Of a stretch of DNA of 64,000 nucleotides, positions 53,780-64,000 are shown piece after piece. The DNA is from Nemertoderma westbladi (lineage: Eukaryota; Xenacoelomorpha; Nemertodermatida; Nemertodermatidae), in the NCBI GenBank assembly GCA_032718475.1, contig JAUCBJ010002426.1, positions 1-64,000 of the forward strand, in the 5' to 3' direction. The notes beneath the pieces are model-generated. The model ran no database searches and had not been told where the DNA came from. It saw only the letters and a list, made by a program, of their open reading frames with translations. Within the stretch, counting starts at the first letter, position 1; the number at the start of each line of letters is the position of its first letter. A program made the translations under genes and the position numbers.

Positions 53780-54395
53780 AGTTAATCCAATGACGGATGG
53801 AATAATTATTCGGATGATAGAAGAAATTATTCCAACGGACGAGGAAATAGTTACAACGATAGGAGAAGTTACTCAAATAATAGACGACAGTAGATGAGAT
53901 AACGTAGGTAGTAACAATTTTTCTAACCAAGAAAATTACAGAGACAAAAATAGAGATGATAATAAATGGATACAGAGTACGACAGCCGGAAGTTAATAAA
54001 TGGGAGAAGTAAACCAGACGATGAACCGAAATACAAGAGTCAAAGGCGGGGTAACAAGAGTGGGTACATGTATGTCGGCAACAAAGATACGTATATAATT
54101 AAAAATAGTACCAGTATTGGTGACATCTGAAACCAATAAGAGAGGATATTACTACATTCACACTACTGGATGAAGGAGCGTCATCGACATTGATTTTGGA
54201 GAGGATATATAGGAGGGTTAAACAGGAAGGAGACGATTTTATAATGAACTTAACGATGGTAGGAAACCAGATAGAGAAAGTACAATCTAAGCTGGTGGAC
54301 GTTACTATCTCGGAAGTAGAGGGCAGAGGTAAATTCAGCATAGAGGCAAAGAAAACAGCCACAATGGACCAACTGGGAATAAGTAAAGCTCACAG
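53780..54395 (+). pseudogene. BEL-like Gag tail and aspartic protease remnant
   Basis: 53790-53890 reads as Asn/Arg/Ser/Tyr-rich repeats. From about 54100 a frame gives VPVLVTSET then TLLDEGASSTLI, the retropepsin active site in BEL/Pao style, continuing open to about 54395 (54190-54456 covers its second half). Upstream stops break Gag. It could be the front of the same decayed element whose ORF-X-like end is at 61574-63130; that is inference. Confidence 0.6.
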
Positions 54396-54400
54396 CCAAT

Positions 54401-54460
54401 CAAGTTTGTTTAAAGTCGTTCGAACGAGTTTGCAAAAGTCGGGGAAACAAACTTGATTGG
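54401..54460. repeat. Small inverted repeat
   Basis: CCAATCAAGTTTGTTT at the left and AAACAAACTTGATTGG at the right are perfect 16-bp inverted repeats enclosing about 28 bp. Confidence 0.8.
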
Positions 54461-55105
54461 GTGTTTGTTGGTATAGAAAGCACTCCAGCCAATTATATTT
54501 GTTTCCCCGAGTGTTGTAAGTCGACCGAACGTGTTTACAAAATTTGGGGGAACAAAAAAAGATTACAAAAATTGGCCGCTCCGGGGCCACCATAGTAAAT
54601 CCTATATATAATTTATCGCAGTATTAACAGGAGAAGAAACTGATAGTACAGTAGCAGCGGGGGTACAACGGACTAGCTACCCGCGCCGGTACATTAGTTA
54701 CTGCCGACGGGACGTTAAATATAGGAGAGTAATGATCCTCGCGTACATGGGACAACGACTGCGTTACTATTTTATTTGTTTAGAGTAACGCAGAACTACG
54801 GCTAATTTACAGCCACAAGTAAACACAAGTTTTTTAGAGCCAAGGGGAAAATTAATTTCAGAGAGGGGAGATAGTAACTATTTAAAGTTACGGGAAGAAT
54901 TAATTGACATCTGATGATTAATATGGCTAACATAGTACGTTAGCGAGAGTTGAATCAAAGTGAATTCAACTGCAAGACTAAATTATATTAAGCAATAAAT
55001 AAAAAAATTATTTGAACAGAAGTTGATTTAATGATAAAGGACATTTTATGTATGTAGGCCTACACCTATACTGCAGTGAATGAATGCTTACATAGGGCCG
55101 ATGTT
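54461..55105. other. Spacer with no supported gene
   Basis: Mixed composition; a diverged second copy of the small inverted-repeat region lies at about 54500-54555. Nothing coding is recognised. Confidence 0.35.
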
Positions 55106-55398
55106 AGGACAATTGCGACCCGGACAATTGCGACCCATGATTTTGGGAAAATGTCTGGGTCGCAATTGACCGGGTCGCAATTGACCGGGTCGCAATTGTC
55201 CGGGTCGCAATTGTCCGGATACAGCTAAAAAGATGTAATGTATATCATTGACAAATATCATTGTATCATTGTATATCACTGACAATTGCGACCCATAATT
55301 TTTATTTAAAAACATGGGTCGCAATTGACCGGGTCGCAATTGTCCGGGTCGCAATTGTCCGGGTCGCAAATGTCCGGGTCGCAATTGTCCGGGCTCCC
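55106..55398. repeat. Two clusters of a 15-bp satellite in hairpin arrangement
   Basis: The unit is GGTCGCAATTGTCCG or a TGACC variant. Cluster 1: two inverted units (55108-55138) and four direct units (about 55150-55219). Cluster 2: one inverted unit (about 55270) and five direct units (about 55316-55392). Each cluster can fold on itself. The minus-strand frame 55088-55408 is just the translation of the repeat and is not a gene. Confidence 0.9.
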
Positions 55399-55455
55399 AT
55401 AGGACCAATGATAATATGTTTGGAGACAGATTAATTATGGTAAATTGCCAAGAAC

Positions 55456-58400
55456 GTCCTGGAATATAGTGTCGTTATTCAGGCACTATTTGTATCCACC
55501 CCCCCCCCCCCCAAAAAAAAAAAATTTTTACAAATCTAAATGAGATTGCATGACATTTGAAACAGAGATAATTTCACCTCCCTCCCCTCCTCCTTGCTGG
55601 GTGAGCCAGAATTTTTATTTTCGCTTTCATTATTTAGCTACAAGCGTTTGAAAAAGGTATCTCCGTCGATATTGCACCAGTTACACCGCAGTTATTCTTC
55701 AAACATTTAGTGATTTGTTAGTACTAGTGGAAACCTGACCGTGCAAGGATTCCAAATATGTAAAAATATTTGAATTTGGTTGGGGAATAGCTGAGATCCA
55801 CGAATCTAAGGAAAATCAACTACTTTCGCTAAGAAAGATTTTCCTTAGCTGAGATGGTCTATTCATAGTGGGCTATTTTACTTGTATGGGGCAGATTTGG
55901 GGTTTTTTGGTCGGGGAAAAAACTAGCCTTTAAAAGTACCCTGAAATTTTGCATGTATGTACTACTCATTGAGGCGCGTCGTGTGGGATGGGTCTCATAT
56001 TCAGGAAAAATCTGGTTTCCATGGCAACGGACTTAGAAAAAAGTCTATGTATTTCAAGTCAATATTTATAACTCTATTTGTAGAAAAACTATAATACATA
56101 TAAACTTGGGATTTCTCAACTCAACTATAAGGTCCATAGCAGAGCCGATTGAGGTTCAATAGAAAATTCAGTTGCCTTGGCAACCGGGCTAGACAGATGT
56201 TAAAATTTACAAAATGTTAATTTGAAGCCTAAGGAGAAGGTGTTATGTCTTGGGACCAACCCCTACCCCCACTATATGACTTATTCTGCGTCCGAATTTC
56301 ATTGTTTAATTTTGCAGTTACCATGACAACCGCTGAAAACAGAAGTTTTTATACAAATATAACTCATTTGGACATAGACTTCGCGATAAAATTTTACGAA
56401 ATTGGATATGTGTTATCTGGACCACTAGTTGGAACTTTTAGTGAAACCTAAAACATTCCAGAAATATCTTGTTACCATGGTAACTGGAGTTTATTAAAGT
56501 CGATATCATTCAAGTCTAAATTCAATACTCTATTTACAGCAAAATAATGTAATAAATATAAATTTGGGGTTTTGCAACTCATCTGTAAGGTCCATATACA
56601 ATCCATTCGAGGTTAATTACACAATCCAGTTACCATAGCAACAAGACTAAACAGATGTTAAAATTTATAAAATGATAATTTGAAGCACAAGTTAATAGTA
56701 TAATGACTTGGGACCAACACCTACCCCCACTATACGACTTATTCTGCATCCGAATTACATTGTTCTATTTTCAGTTTCCATGACAACCACTGCAAACAGA
56801 TGCATTTTGTGCATTTTTTGACCAAACTTCTCAATCTTAATAAACCTATGACATACCACATATTTAATTAACAAGTTTGGTTTAATTTCATTATTGATTG
56901 ATTGACTTATTTCGGATAAAATTATCAAAAGTCTGATACTACTGGTACAGACTGACAGTGTCTAATTTTTGACCAAACTTATTATTATTATTATTATTTA
57001 ATATTAATAATAATAATTTAATATTAACTTATTATTATATTTAACGAGTTTGGTTTAATTTCATCAAGGAATGGCCGAGTTATTAGCGATCAAAAATTAG
57101 ACGATGACATACAATTCATCGTCCCTTTGCTAAGGCTTCGCACAATTCGTTGCTCGGCCCACATTATTTCTTATTAAACAGCAATATGACTAGTGAGCAA
57201 GGCAATAGTTGTTGCCACTACGACTTGCGTTAAGCAGTCAGTGGCAGGAATACAATTCCTTTCTAAAATGAGTGATCTTGGAGCCATTATGCGAAATTAA
57301 CTATTTAACATATATAACTATATAACAATTTGGTTTGTTGCTTAGTCTAGTCTAGTAGCATTTGCCAATAAATAACTTACTGTATTTCCATGGGAATATA
57401 AGTTATTTATTGGCAAATGCTACTAGACTAGACTAAGCAACAAACCAAATTGTGGCCCTTTGTTTAATTTTCCTTAGCTTCGTGGTTGCATTTCCTTTAG
57501 GAAATGCCTTTCTAGTATGGGCATTCGAATTTTACATGTATTTGCTTCCGCTGCAGGCCATTTATTCTATTATTAAATACACAACGTTCTAGAACATTTT
57601 GTTTATCTCATAAGTAGCTTGGCACCAATGCAATGCCTACATGATCCACGAAGCTAAGGAAAATCAACTACTTTCGCTAAGAAAGATTTTCCTTAGCTGA
57701 GATGGTCTATTCATAGTGGGCTATTTTACTTGTATGGAGCAGATTTAGTGTTTTTTGGTCGGGGAAAAAACTAGCCTTTAAAAGTACCCTGAAATTTTGC
57801 ATGTATATACTACTCATCAAGGCGCGTCGTGTGGGATGGGTCTCATATCCAGGAAAAATCTGGTTTCCATGGCAACGGACTTAGAAAAAAGTCTATGTAT
57901 TTCAAGTCAATATTTGTAACTCTATTTGTAGAAAAACTATAATAGATATAAACTTGGGGTTCCTCAATTCAACTATAAGGTCCATAGCTGAGCCGATTGA
58001 GGTTAAATAGAAAATCCAGTTACCTTGGCAACCGGGCTAAACAGATGTTAAAATTTATAAAATGTTAATTTGAAGCCTAAGGTTAAGGTGTTATGTCTTG
58101 GGACCAACCCCTACCCCCACTATATGACTTATTCTGCGTCCGAATTTCATTGTTTAATTTTGCAGTTACCATGACAACCGCTGAAAACAGATGTTTTTAT
58201 ACAAAAATAACTCATTTGGACATAGACTTCGCGATAAAATTTTACGAAACTGGGAATGTGTTATCTGGACCATTAGTTGGAACTTTTAGTGAAACTGAAA
58301 ACGTTCCAGAAATATCTTGTTACCATGGTACCTGGAGTTTATTAAAGTCTATATCATTCAAGTCTAAATTCAATACTCTATTTGTAGCAAAATAATGTAA

Positions 58401-59496
58401 TAAATATAAATTTGGGGTTTTGCAACTCATCTGTAAGGTCCATATACAATCCATTCGAGGTTAATTACACAATCCAATTACCATAGCAACAAGACTAAAC
58501 AGATGTTAAAATTTCTAAAATGATAATTTTAAACACAAGTTAATAGTATTATGACTTGGGACCAAGACCTACCCCCACTATATGACTTATTCTGCATCCG
58601 AATTACATTGTTCTATTTTTCAGTTTCCATGACAACCACTGCAAACAGATGCATTTTGATAGAAAATCGGTAATTTGGGCATAAACTACAATAATTTCTG
58701 AAACTCGGTATATGTGTCATCTGAACCACAATCTGGACTGAATCTTTTTTCAAAGGTAAAACCAACAGTTCCAGAGAATTCTAGTTTCCATGGGAATATA
58801 AGTTATTTATTGGCAAATGCTACTAAACTAGGCTAAGCAACAAACCAAATTGTGGCCCTTTGTTTAATTTTCCTTAGCTTCGTGGTTGCATTTCCTTTAG
58901 GAAATGCCTTTCTAGTAATACAATATAGTATCATGAAACTAAATCAATTAGCACAATAATTAATTAGTAAGGACGCCAGACAATAACATTTCACCAAAGT
59001 TCCACTCAACAGTTTCTCCACCGCCGTTCACCGCCGCTCACCACCGCCGTTCTACATGATAATACTAGTATATGGATATTCATACATAATCAAAATGTTC
59101 TAGAACATTGTGTATTTATTAATAGAATAAATGGCCTGCAGCGGAAGCAAATACATGCAAAATTCGAATGCCCATATCTCAGCTATTTCCCAACCAAATT
59201 CAAATATTTTTACACATTTGGAATCCTTGCACGGTCAGCTTTCCACTAGTACCAACAAATCACTAAATGTTTGAAGAATAACTGCGGTGTAACTGGTGCA
59301 ATATCGACGGAGACACCTTTTTCAAACGCTTGTAGCTAAAGAATGAAAGCGAAAATAAAAATTCTGGCTCACCCAGCAAGTAGGAGGGAGGTGAAACTGA
59401 TCTCTGTTTCAAATTTCATGCAATCTCATTAAGATTTGTAGAAAAATTTTGGGGGGGGGGGGCAGGTACCTGAATATCGACACTATATTCCAGGAC
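55456..59496. mobile_element. 4-kb non-autonomous inverted-repeat element with duplicated core
   Basis: The ends are inverted repeats of about 300-340 bp (about 55456-55790 and 59190-59496), with GTCCTGGAATATAGTGTCG at the left tip and its complement at the right tip. The interior holds two direct copies, offset by about 1848 bp, of a unit of about 1 kb or more (about 55811-56820 and 57661-58650), and further inverted blocks (57515-57607 with 59085-59170). No transposase. Short frames at 56245 and 58093 are duplicated repeat DNA. A C/A run at 55499-55524 and a G run near 59450 mirror each other in the arms. Confidence 0.75.
57325..57453. repeat. Perfect 55-bp-arm hairpin
   Basis: Arms 57325-57379 and 57399-57453 are exact complements around a 19-bp loop. 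It lies between the two 1.85-kb cores; its right arm and following ~130 bp recur at about 58790-58920. Confidence 0.93.
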
Positions 59497-60047
59497 ATGG
59501 TGTACAGTGTATTGAGTGAAGACAGCTTATGTTTCGATGGAGACAGCTGAGTGATTGTATGTGTGTTAAATAACGCAATAATTTTTATTGTCCGTTTAAA
59601 TCCTTTTTTTGTCCTTTTTTTTTTATTTTTTATGTCCTCCAAAAGTCTAATGTTAGGTTCCATGCTACCGGTTTCTCTACTGCTGTTCTCTCAGGCTATC
59701 AGTACCGGTATTAGTATATATAGCACTATTTTGCTGTATTGTATGTACAGATGTAGGTATAAAGCAGGTATTTCTGTATTTTAGTACCGGCACCGGTACT
59801 GCTATAGGCCTACTGTGTAGCCTACCATTTAAATACGGTAATGGTAGGCCTACTGTGTAGCCTACCATTTAAATACGGTAATGGTAGGCCTACCGGTTGT
59901 GCTAATAAATTTTAAATAATTGATAGGCCAAACTGGATTGCAGGATTGTGGAAAATGTGGATATACCTTTCACATAATTTAGGCCTATTACTGTATTAGT
60001 TTTATAATCAATAATGGATCATGACTACTGTCTGAGTAGTGTTACGG
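59497..60047. other. Spacer between inverted-repeat element and minisatellite
   Basis: T-rich, with ACCGGTA words and the duplicated 39-bp unit. No gene is supported. Confidence 0.35.
59808..59892. repeat. Tandem duplication of a 39-bp palindromic unit
   Basis: Two adjacent copies of a unit containing GTAGCCTACCATTTAAATA and GGTAATGGTAGGCCTAC; each is itself partly self-complementary. Confidence 0.8.
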
Positions 60048-60970
60048 ATAACCTGCTCCATTCCCTGATTTGGTAAAGTGACTGTTTTGGTTTTGATTGC
60101 TTGATTGTTTTGGTTAGAAAATCCGGCCTTAACCTGCTCCTTTCCCTCAATTAGTTAAGTGATCGTTTATTGTTTTGGTTAGAAAATCCCGCCTCTGTAA
60201 CCTGCTCCTTTCCCTCAATTGGTAATGTTATCGTTTATTGTTTTATTTAGAAAATCCTGCCTCTGTAACCTGCTCCTTTCTCTCAATTGGTAATGTTATC
60301 GTTTATTGTTTTGGTTAGAAAATCCCGTCTCTGTAACCTGCTCCTTTCCCTCAATTAGTTAAATGATCGTTTATTGTTTTGGTTAGAAAATCCCGCCTCT
60401 GTAACCTGCCCCTTTCCCTCAATTAGTTAAATGATCGTTTATTGTTTTGGTTAGAAAATCCCGCCTCTGTAACCTGCTCCCTTTCCCTGAATTGGTATAG
60501 TGACCGTTTATTGTTTTGGTTAGAAAGGCCCGCCTCTGTAACCTGCCCCTTTCCCTCAATTAGTTAAGTGATCGTTTATTGTTTTGGTTAGAAAATCCCG
60601 CCTCTGTAACCTGCTCCTTTCCCTCAATTAGTTAAGTGATCGTTTATTGTTTTGGTTAGAAAATTCCGCCTCTTTAACCTGTCCCTTTCCCTCAATTAGT
60701 TAAATGATCGTTTATTGTTTTGGTTAGAAAATCCCGCCTCTGTAACCTGCTCCTTTCCCTCAATAAGTTAAGTGATCGTTTATTGTTTTGGTTAGAAAAT
60801 CCCGCCTCTGTAACCTGCTCCTTTCCCTCAATTAGTTAAGTGATCGTTTTGGTTAGAAAATCCCGTCTCTGTAACCTGCTCCTTACCCTGATTTGGTAAA
60901 GTGACTGTTTATTGTTTTGGTTAGAAAACTCGGCCTTAACCTGCTCCTTTCCATCAATTGGTAATTGTTT
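60048..60970 (+). repeat. 68-bp minisatellite, about 14 units
   Basis: Units begin AACCTGCTCCTTTCCCT at about 60049, 60129, 60198, 60267, 60336, 60404, 60471, 60540, 60608, 60676, 60744 and 60812, with two shorter ones after. Each includes TTTATTGTTTTGGTTAGAAA. Most differ by a few bases. A lone unit sits at 20665-20720. Confidence 0.92.
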
Positions 60971-61573
60971 TGGCTATAAAATGAGCTACGTCATGTGGTA
61001 ATCGATTATCGACAACAACCACAAACTATTAAATATAGAGTCTTTTTACCACAGGCGCATATGGAAATCTATCTCATAGTCTATAAATCATGGAATCATG
61101 GAATGTTTTGCCACATGCATAGTGAAATCAACTGTCTGACAGTCCAGAAATCAGCAGTCTGACAGTTTGAAGAAATACATACATAAAAAGTCATTAAAAG
61201 GACAATAAAAGTCATTAAAAGGACAACAAAAGTCATTATGCATAATTCGTAAAAAAAAAATGACAAAAAAAGTCAAATAAAAGGACATAAAAAATCACTG
61301 CCGTTAAATAATATAATAACAGCTGGAATTGTATACAATAGGATAGTTACGTTGGATATAATGTAGAGGATAGAAATATTAATACTAAATTAGGATTAGG
61401 ATAGTACTGTAGGTGGTTAATGATTCGACTAAATTATTTAGGCCCTAGGTTTATAATAAACTTAATATTGAAACATAATATTATATTAGATACGCCCTAT
61501 TGAGAGGTAATAGCAACAGAAGAGCTCATTGATAAAGAGGGACGCCCTATAGAGCGGCATTAAAAGTCCAACA
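60971..61573. other. A-rich tract with AAAGTCATT / AAAAGGACA repeats
   Basis: 61180-61300 has several irregular copies of AAAGTCATTAAAAGGACAA. Similar GGACATAAAAGTCATT words occur in the E2 LTR U3 region (about 27024-27040), so this may be the relic of a related LTR. No ORF. Confidence 0.4.
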
Positions 61574-63130
61574 ATGAATCTATCAAAGACGGTAACAACA
61601 GTTAAACATGAGGGAACGGCAACGTTACAGCAAAGCGTTCTAAACAAACATTTTTACAAACACGAGAATAAAGCAGAGCTTAAGAATCGTATGGGATCGA
61701 ATCTGGACTCAGATGAGAAATCTATATTATTGCGGAGTAGATCACCTAGTCCACAAGTCAGGCGATCATGCACGCGATCGGTAAGGATGTGGAAAGGAGC
61801 GAGTCGACGACGCAGACATAGAGCGACGACGAATACTCGAACCAACGAGATATCGTGGTAGAATATTAGAAGGCGGAACGAGAGACCTTGGTAAAGGTAT
61901 CGCGGTACAACAAGTATTTCATGACGTGGGAACGTCTTCAGAGAGTTCCGATGTACTATGGAATAAATTGAGGGATTACATGGAACAGCTACGAGACGAG
62001 AAATAGGCCTACTACAAAGAGAAATGTGGTGCTAGAAGAGACGGTAATGGATTTCATTTATTACGCAAGGATAGAGAAACACAGAAGAAACTGATGGAGT
62101 TTGATATAATAAACAAGCTACAACTACTGTAGAATAGGCTCTATCTGTAGCCCAAGAAGAAACCCGATACGAGGGACTGAATTATCTACGGATAACAGGA
62201 GACCCGAGAGAACATCGGATGGATCAGCGATATATCAATCCGGGATGTGGATTCTGCGGGAGTCTACATCACGTAAAAATAGCTTGTATAGCAACGGAAA
62301 CAAAAGTGTCACAATGCGCATATTGCGGACGATTTGATCACTTGTTAGCGGCATGCAACCCATTAAACACGCGGTGTACGGTATGTGGATTCAGAGGACA
62401 TAAGGGAGCTGAATGTCACGAGAGAAAGCCGGACGAATGGCTATTGCAATTCGAATCTTACGCGGTGGGAGGGAAGATTACATATAGGAGGAATAATAGA
62501 CATGGTATACAGTATACACCTTGGATTCTATTTCTGTACGGAAGAACAGGAGCAATATATATGGAAAAACGGGACCAACTTCACCGGTCACGACTTGATG
62601 TCTGCGTCAGCGAAAACAAGTCCGGAGAGAATTCAACAGGAGATAACATTGGCGGGAACTACAGGATTGGACGGACTCGGCCGATGGTTATTACGTAATG
62701 TATCGAGTGCCAGGCCCGTAGCCAGGGGGGGGTTCGTTGGTTCGAACGAACCGCCGTTTTGATAAACGTGCCCGAACAGATGTTTGGGAAAGTGCCCTTT
62801 TTATAATTACCTTTTTGAAAAATATTCTCCATTTAATTATATTCACATATTCGTAAAAGTGCCCTTTCCGGCAAAGCAAATATTAAAGTTACATTAGCAG
62901 CTAGAACAGTTAGGATTCACATCCCAGTGCCAATGTGCTTTAAAAAGTATCCCACATATTTCGTATCGGGCTTGGATATTTGTCATTATTTAAAAAATTA
63001 AAAAAGTGCCCTTTTTTTGAAAAAACGAACCGCCCTTTAAAAATCCTGGCTACGGGCCTGAATGCATACATACGACAATGACAAATAGGCGAGAACGACT
63101 TGAAGTAATACCCTTCAAGAATCAAAAACG
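61574..63130 (+). pseudogene. Diverged, decayed relative of ORF-X
   Basis: 61574-61861 is an Arg-rich segment. 62219-62698 carries knuckles aligned with the ORF-X C-terminal cluster: CGFCGS like CRLCAS, then CAYC, a CP or CN pair, and CX2CX4HX4C (CTVCGFRGHKGAEC like CHHCQLKGHASFDC). A frame change near 62480 moves the match to 62385-62762, where MVYSIH and EEQ correspond to GVYAFH and VEQ, and RWLLRNVS to RKYLRNIN. After the MITE at 62711-63060 a short RRERLE-PFK block matches the RERELERTIKPRKF region. Stops near 61860, 62005 and 62130 break it. Confidence 0.6.
62711..63060. mobile_element. 350-bp MITE with 16-bp inverted termini
   Basis: CAGGCCCGTAGCCAGG at 62711-62726 and its exact complement at 63045-63060. 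The inside is also roughly symmetrical (CGAACC and AAGTGCCCTTT words near both ends). No protein. The target duplication is not evident. It interrupts the ORF-X relative. Confidence 0.85.
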
Positions 63131-63881
63131 CTAGGAAATTTATACTTCAATGATAAGTGTTCCTAATAAAGTGAATGAGGACATATTATTTTTTATACTT
63201 ACTTACGACATTCCTATATAGTGAATGATACCTACGATGGAAGAAATACTTTATAGAGATAAACTTTGAATAAAATTAATGACTAATTACAGATATTGGA
63301 CATTTATATAACTTTATTGTATATTATTACTTTACAGGACTATAAAATAACTTTATATGATTGTGATTTAATCATTTGTTAATTTCTAGGAGTTAATGAA
63401 ATTAATGATTTCAGATTATTTTCTTAAACATATTATTTTCACAGTTATTGGGAAGCAGTTGGTAAAGTATAAAACGATAAAAGGTTAGTATAAATAAGGA
63501 GATTAAGAAGTAAATTAATCATCGAAGGGGTGTATGGAACACAGGTAAAGTATATGAGCCGAAGTGATGTGAGTATTATTAGATAATAAATTAAAAGATA
63601 ATAATAGAGTTAAAGCCAAAATGGGGAAATAATGAGATTGGTTTGGAATTACCCTGTGTGTGTCAGCAAGTTGGCAGGGGGGAGTGTGAGTGGAGTAATC
63701 CCAAACGAATAAACGAGAATTTGAGAGAATATGTAACACAATAAGACAAACAACTCGCACTGGCCCAGCCCCTGATATCCAATTTGCTGGAGCTGTGGGA
63801 CCCTACCTTTGAAAATTCCTAGATACCCGCATGGCCACCAAACATGAATTATTGAAGAATATATGTCAGTTGTTTACTTAC
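63131..63881. other. AT-rich region upstream of the last exon copy
   Basis: No credible ORF. A purine tract GGCAGGGGGGAG at about 63675-63686 followed by TGTGAGTGG looks like a polypurine tract plus LTR start, but no matching second LTR is in the window. The last ~25 bp resemble the intron start of the gene at 506-1708. Confidence 0.4.
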
Positions 63882-64000
63882 AACGGACTCCCCACAGCCA
63901 ACTGTTGATCGGCAATCCATTGATGGCAAATTATTATTATTAGTACTTCCTTTAGCCGCTGGTACATTATGTAACAACGTTAATGATAGGAACGTTACTG
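63882..64000 (-). CDS. Exon 1 (signal peptide) of a cysteine-rich secreted protein, partial at window edge
   Basis: Matches exon 1 at 1574-1708 with only two substitutions and one 3-bp insertion over about 120 bp. The insertion keeps the frame and adds an Asn; both substitutions change an amino acid (Ile to Ser, Ala to Pro). The donor GTAAGT is at 63881-63876, phase 0. The ATG lies beyond the window. Its partner exon may be 24350-24631 or may be lost. Confidence 0.75.

Noticed and set aside
55106-55398. CRISPR-like array
   Set aside because: Units are contiguous 15-mers without unique spacers, in a eukaryotic transposon-rich setting.
55088-55408. 106-codon minus-strand frame with repeating GQLRP
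   Set aside because: It is simply the translation of the 15-bp satellite; unit length divisible by three keeps any frame open.
56245-58395. Paired frames at 56245-56451 and 58093-58395 with near-identical starts
   Set aside because: They are the same duplicated repeat DNA; similarity reflects the 1.85-kb duplication and extends equally outside the frames.

Overview
This window looks like a repeat-rich stretch of an animal genome, probably a marine invertebrate. Host genes are intron-containing, small and secreted, and most of the DNA is nested retrotransposons, inverted-repeat elements and satellites. No bacterial or phage gene layout is present. The exact taxon cannot be read from the sequence.

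Host genes. A two-exon gene for a small secreted cysteine-rich protein lies on the minus strand at 506-1708. A paralogous second exon of the same family lies at 24350-24631, and a nearly identical copy of the first (signal-peptide) exon runs off the right edge at 63882-64000. A secreted EF-hand gene is on the plus strand at 22124-23901.

Main feature. Two very large related BEL/Pao-type LTR retrotransposons occupy 2294-20624 (called E1, minus orientation, TSD CAGAT) and 26883-46709 (called E2, plus orientation, TSD GTCAT). Both have 1.2-kb TG...CA LTRs, a roughly 2-kb repeat-filled leader, gag-pol, a conserved 1.65-kb non-coding spacer, and then an extra large ORF between pol and the 3' LTR, here called ORF-X. 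In E1, ORF-X is an uninterrupted 1417 codons with two Cys/His clusters and a very basic tail. It has no signal peptide or membrane segment, so it does not look like an envelope gene, and I do not recognise it. E1 has a broken gag but an intact pol 3' half and intact ORF-X. E2 has an intact Gag-protease ORF, but RT, RNase H, integrase and most of ORF-X are deleted. E2 also carries a complete 8-kb BEL/Pao element of a different lineage (E3, 28452-36427, TSD AATAT) in its leader. A third, diverged and decayed ORF-X relative is at about 61574-63130.

Nesting. E2 (with E3 inside) sits in a minus-strand APE-type non-LTR retrotransposon (LINE) whose RT/tail half is 25322-26882 and endonuclease half is 46710-48490. 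Right of that are a foldback-like inverted-repeat element (49491-52568), a Ty3/gypsy 3' remnant with LTR (52577-53749), a BEL-like protease remnant (53780-54395), 15-bp inverted satellites (55106-55398), a 4-kb inverted-repeat element with duplicated 1.85-kb cores full of X-box-like palindromes (55456-59496), a 68-bp minisatellite (60048-60970), and a 350-bp MITE (62711-63060) inside the ORF-X relative.

Working picture (inference). E1 and E2 are young copies of one giant-retroelement family that encodes an additional nucleic-acid-binding-like protein after pol. Each copy lacks something the other retains, so their amplification probably depends on proteins supplied in trans. The transposon cluster between 24.6 and 63.9 kb may be a single host intron swollen by nested insertions, or may separate tandem copies of the cysteine-rich gene family.
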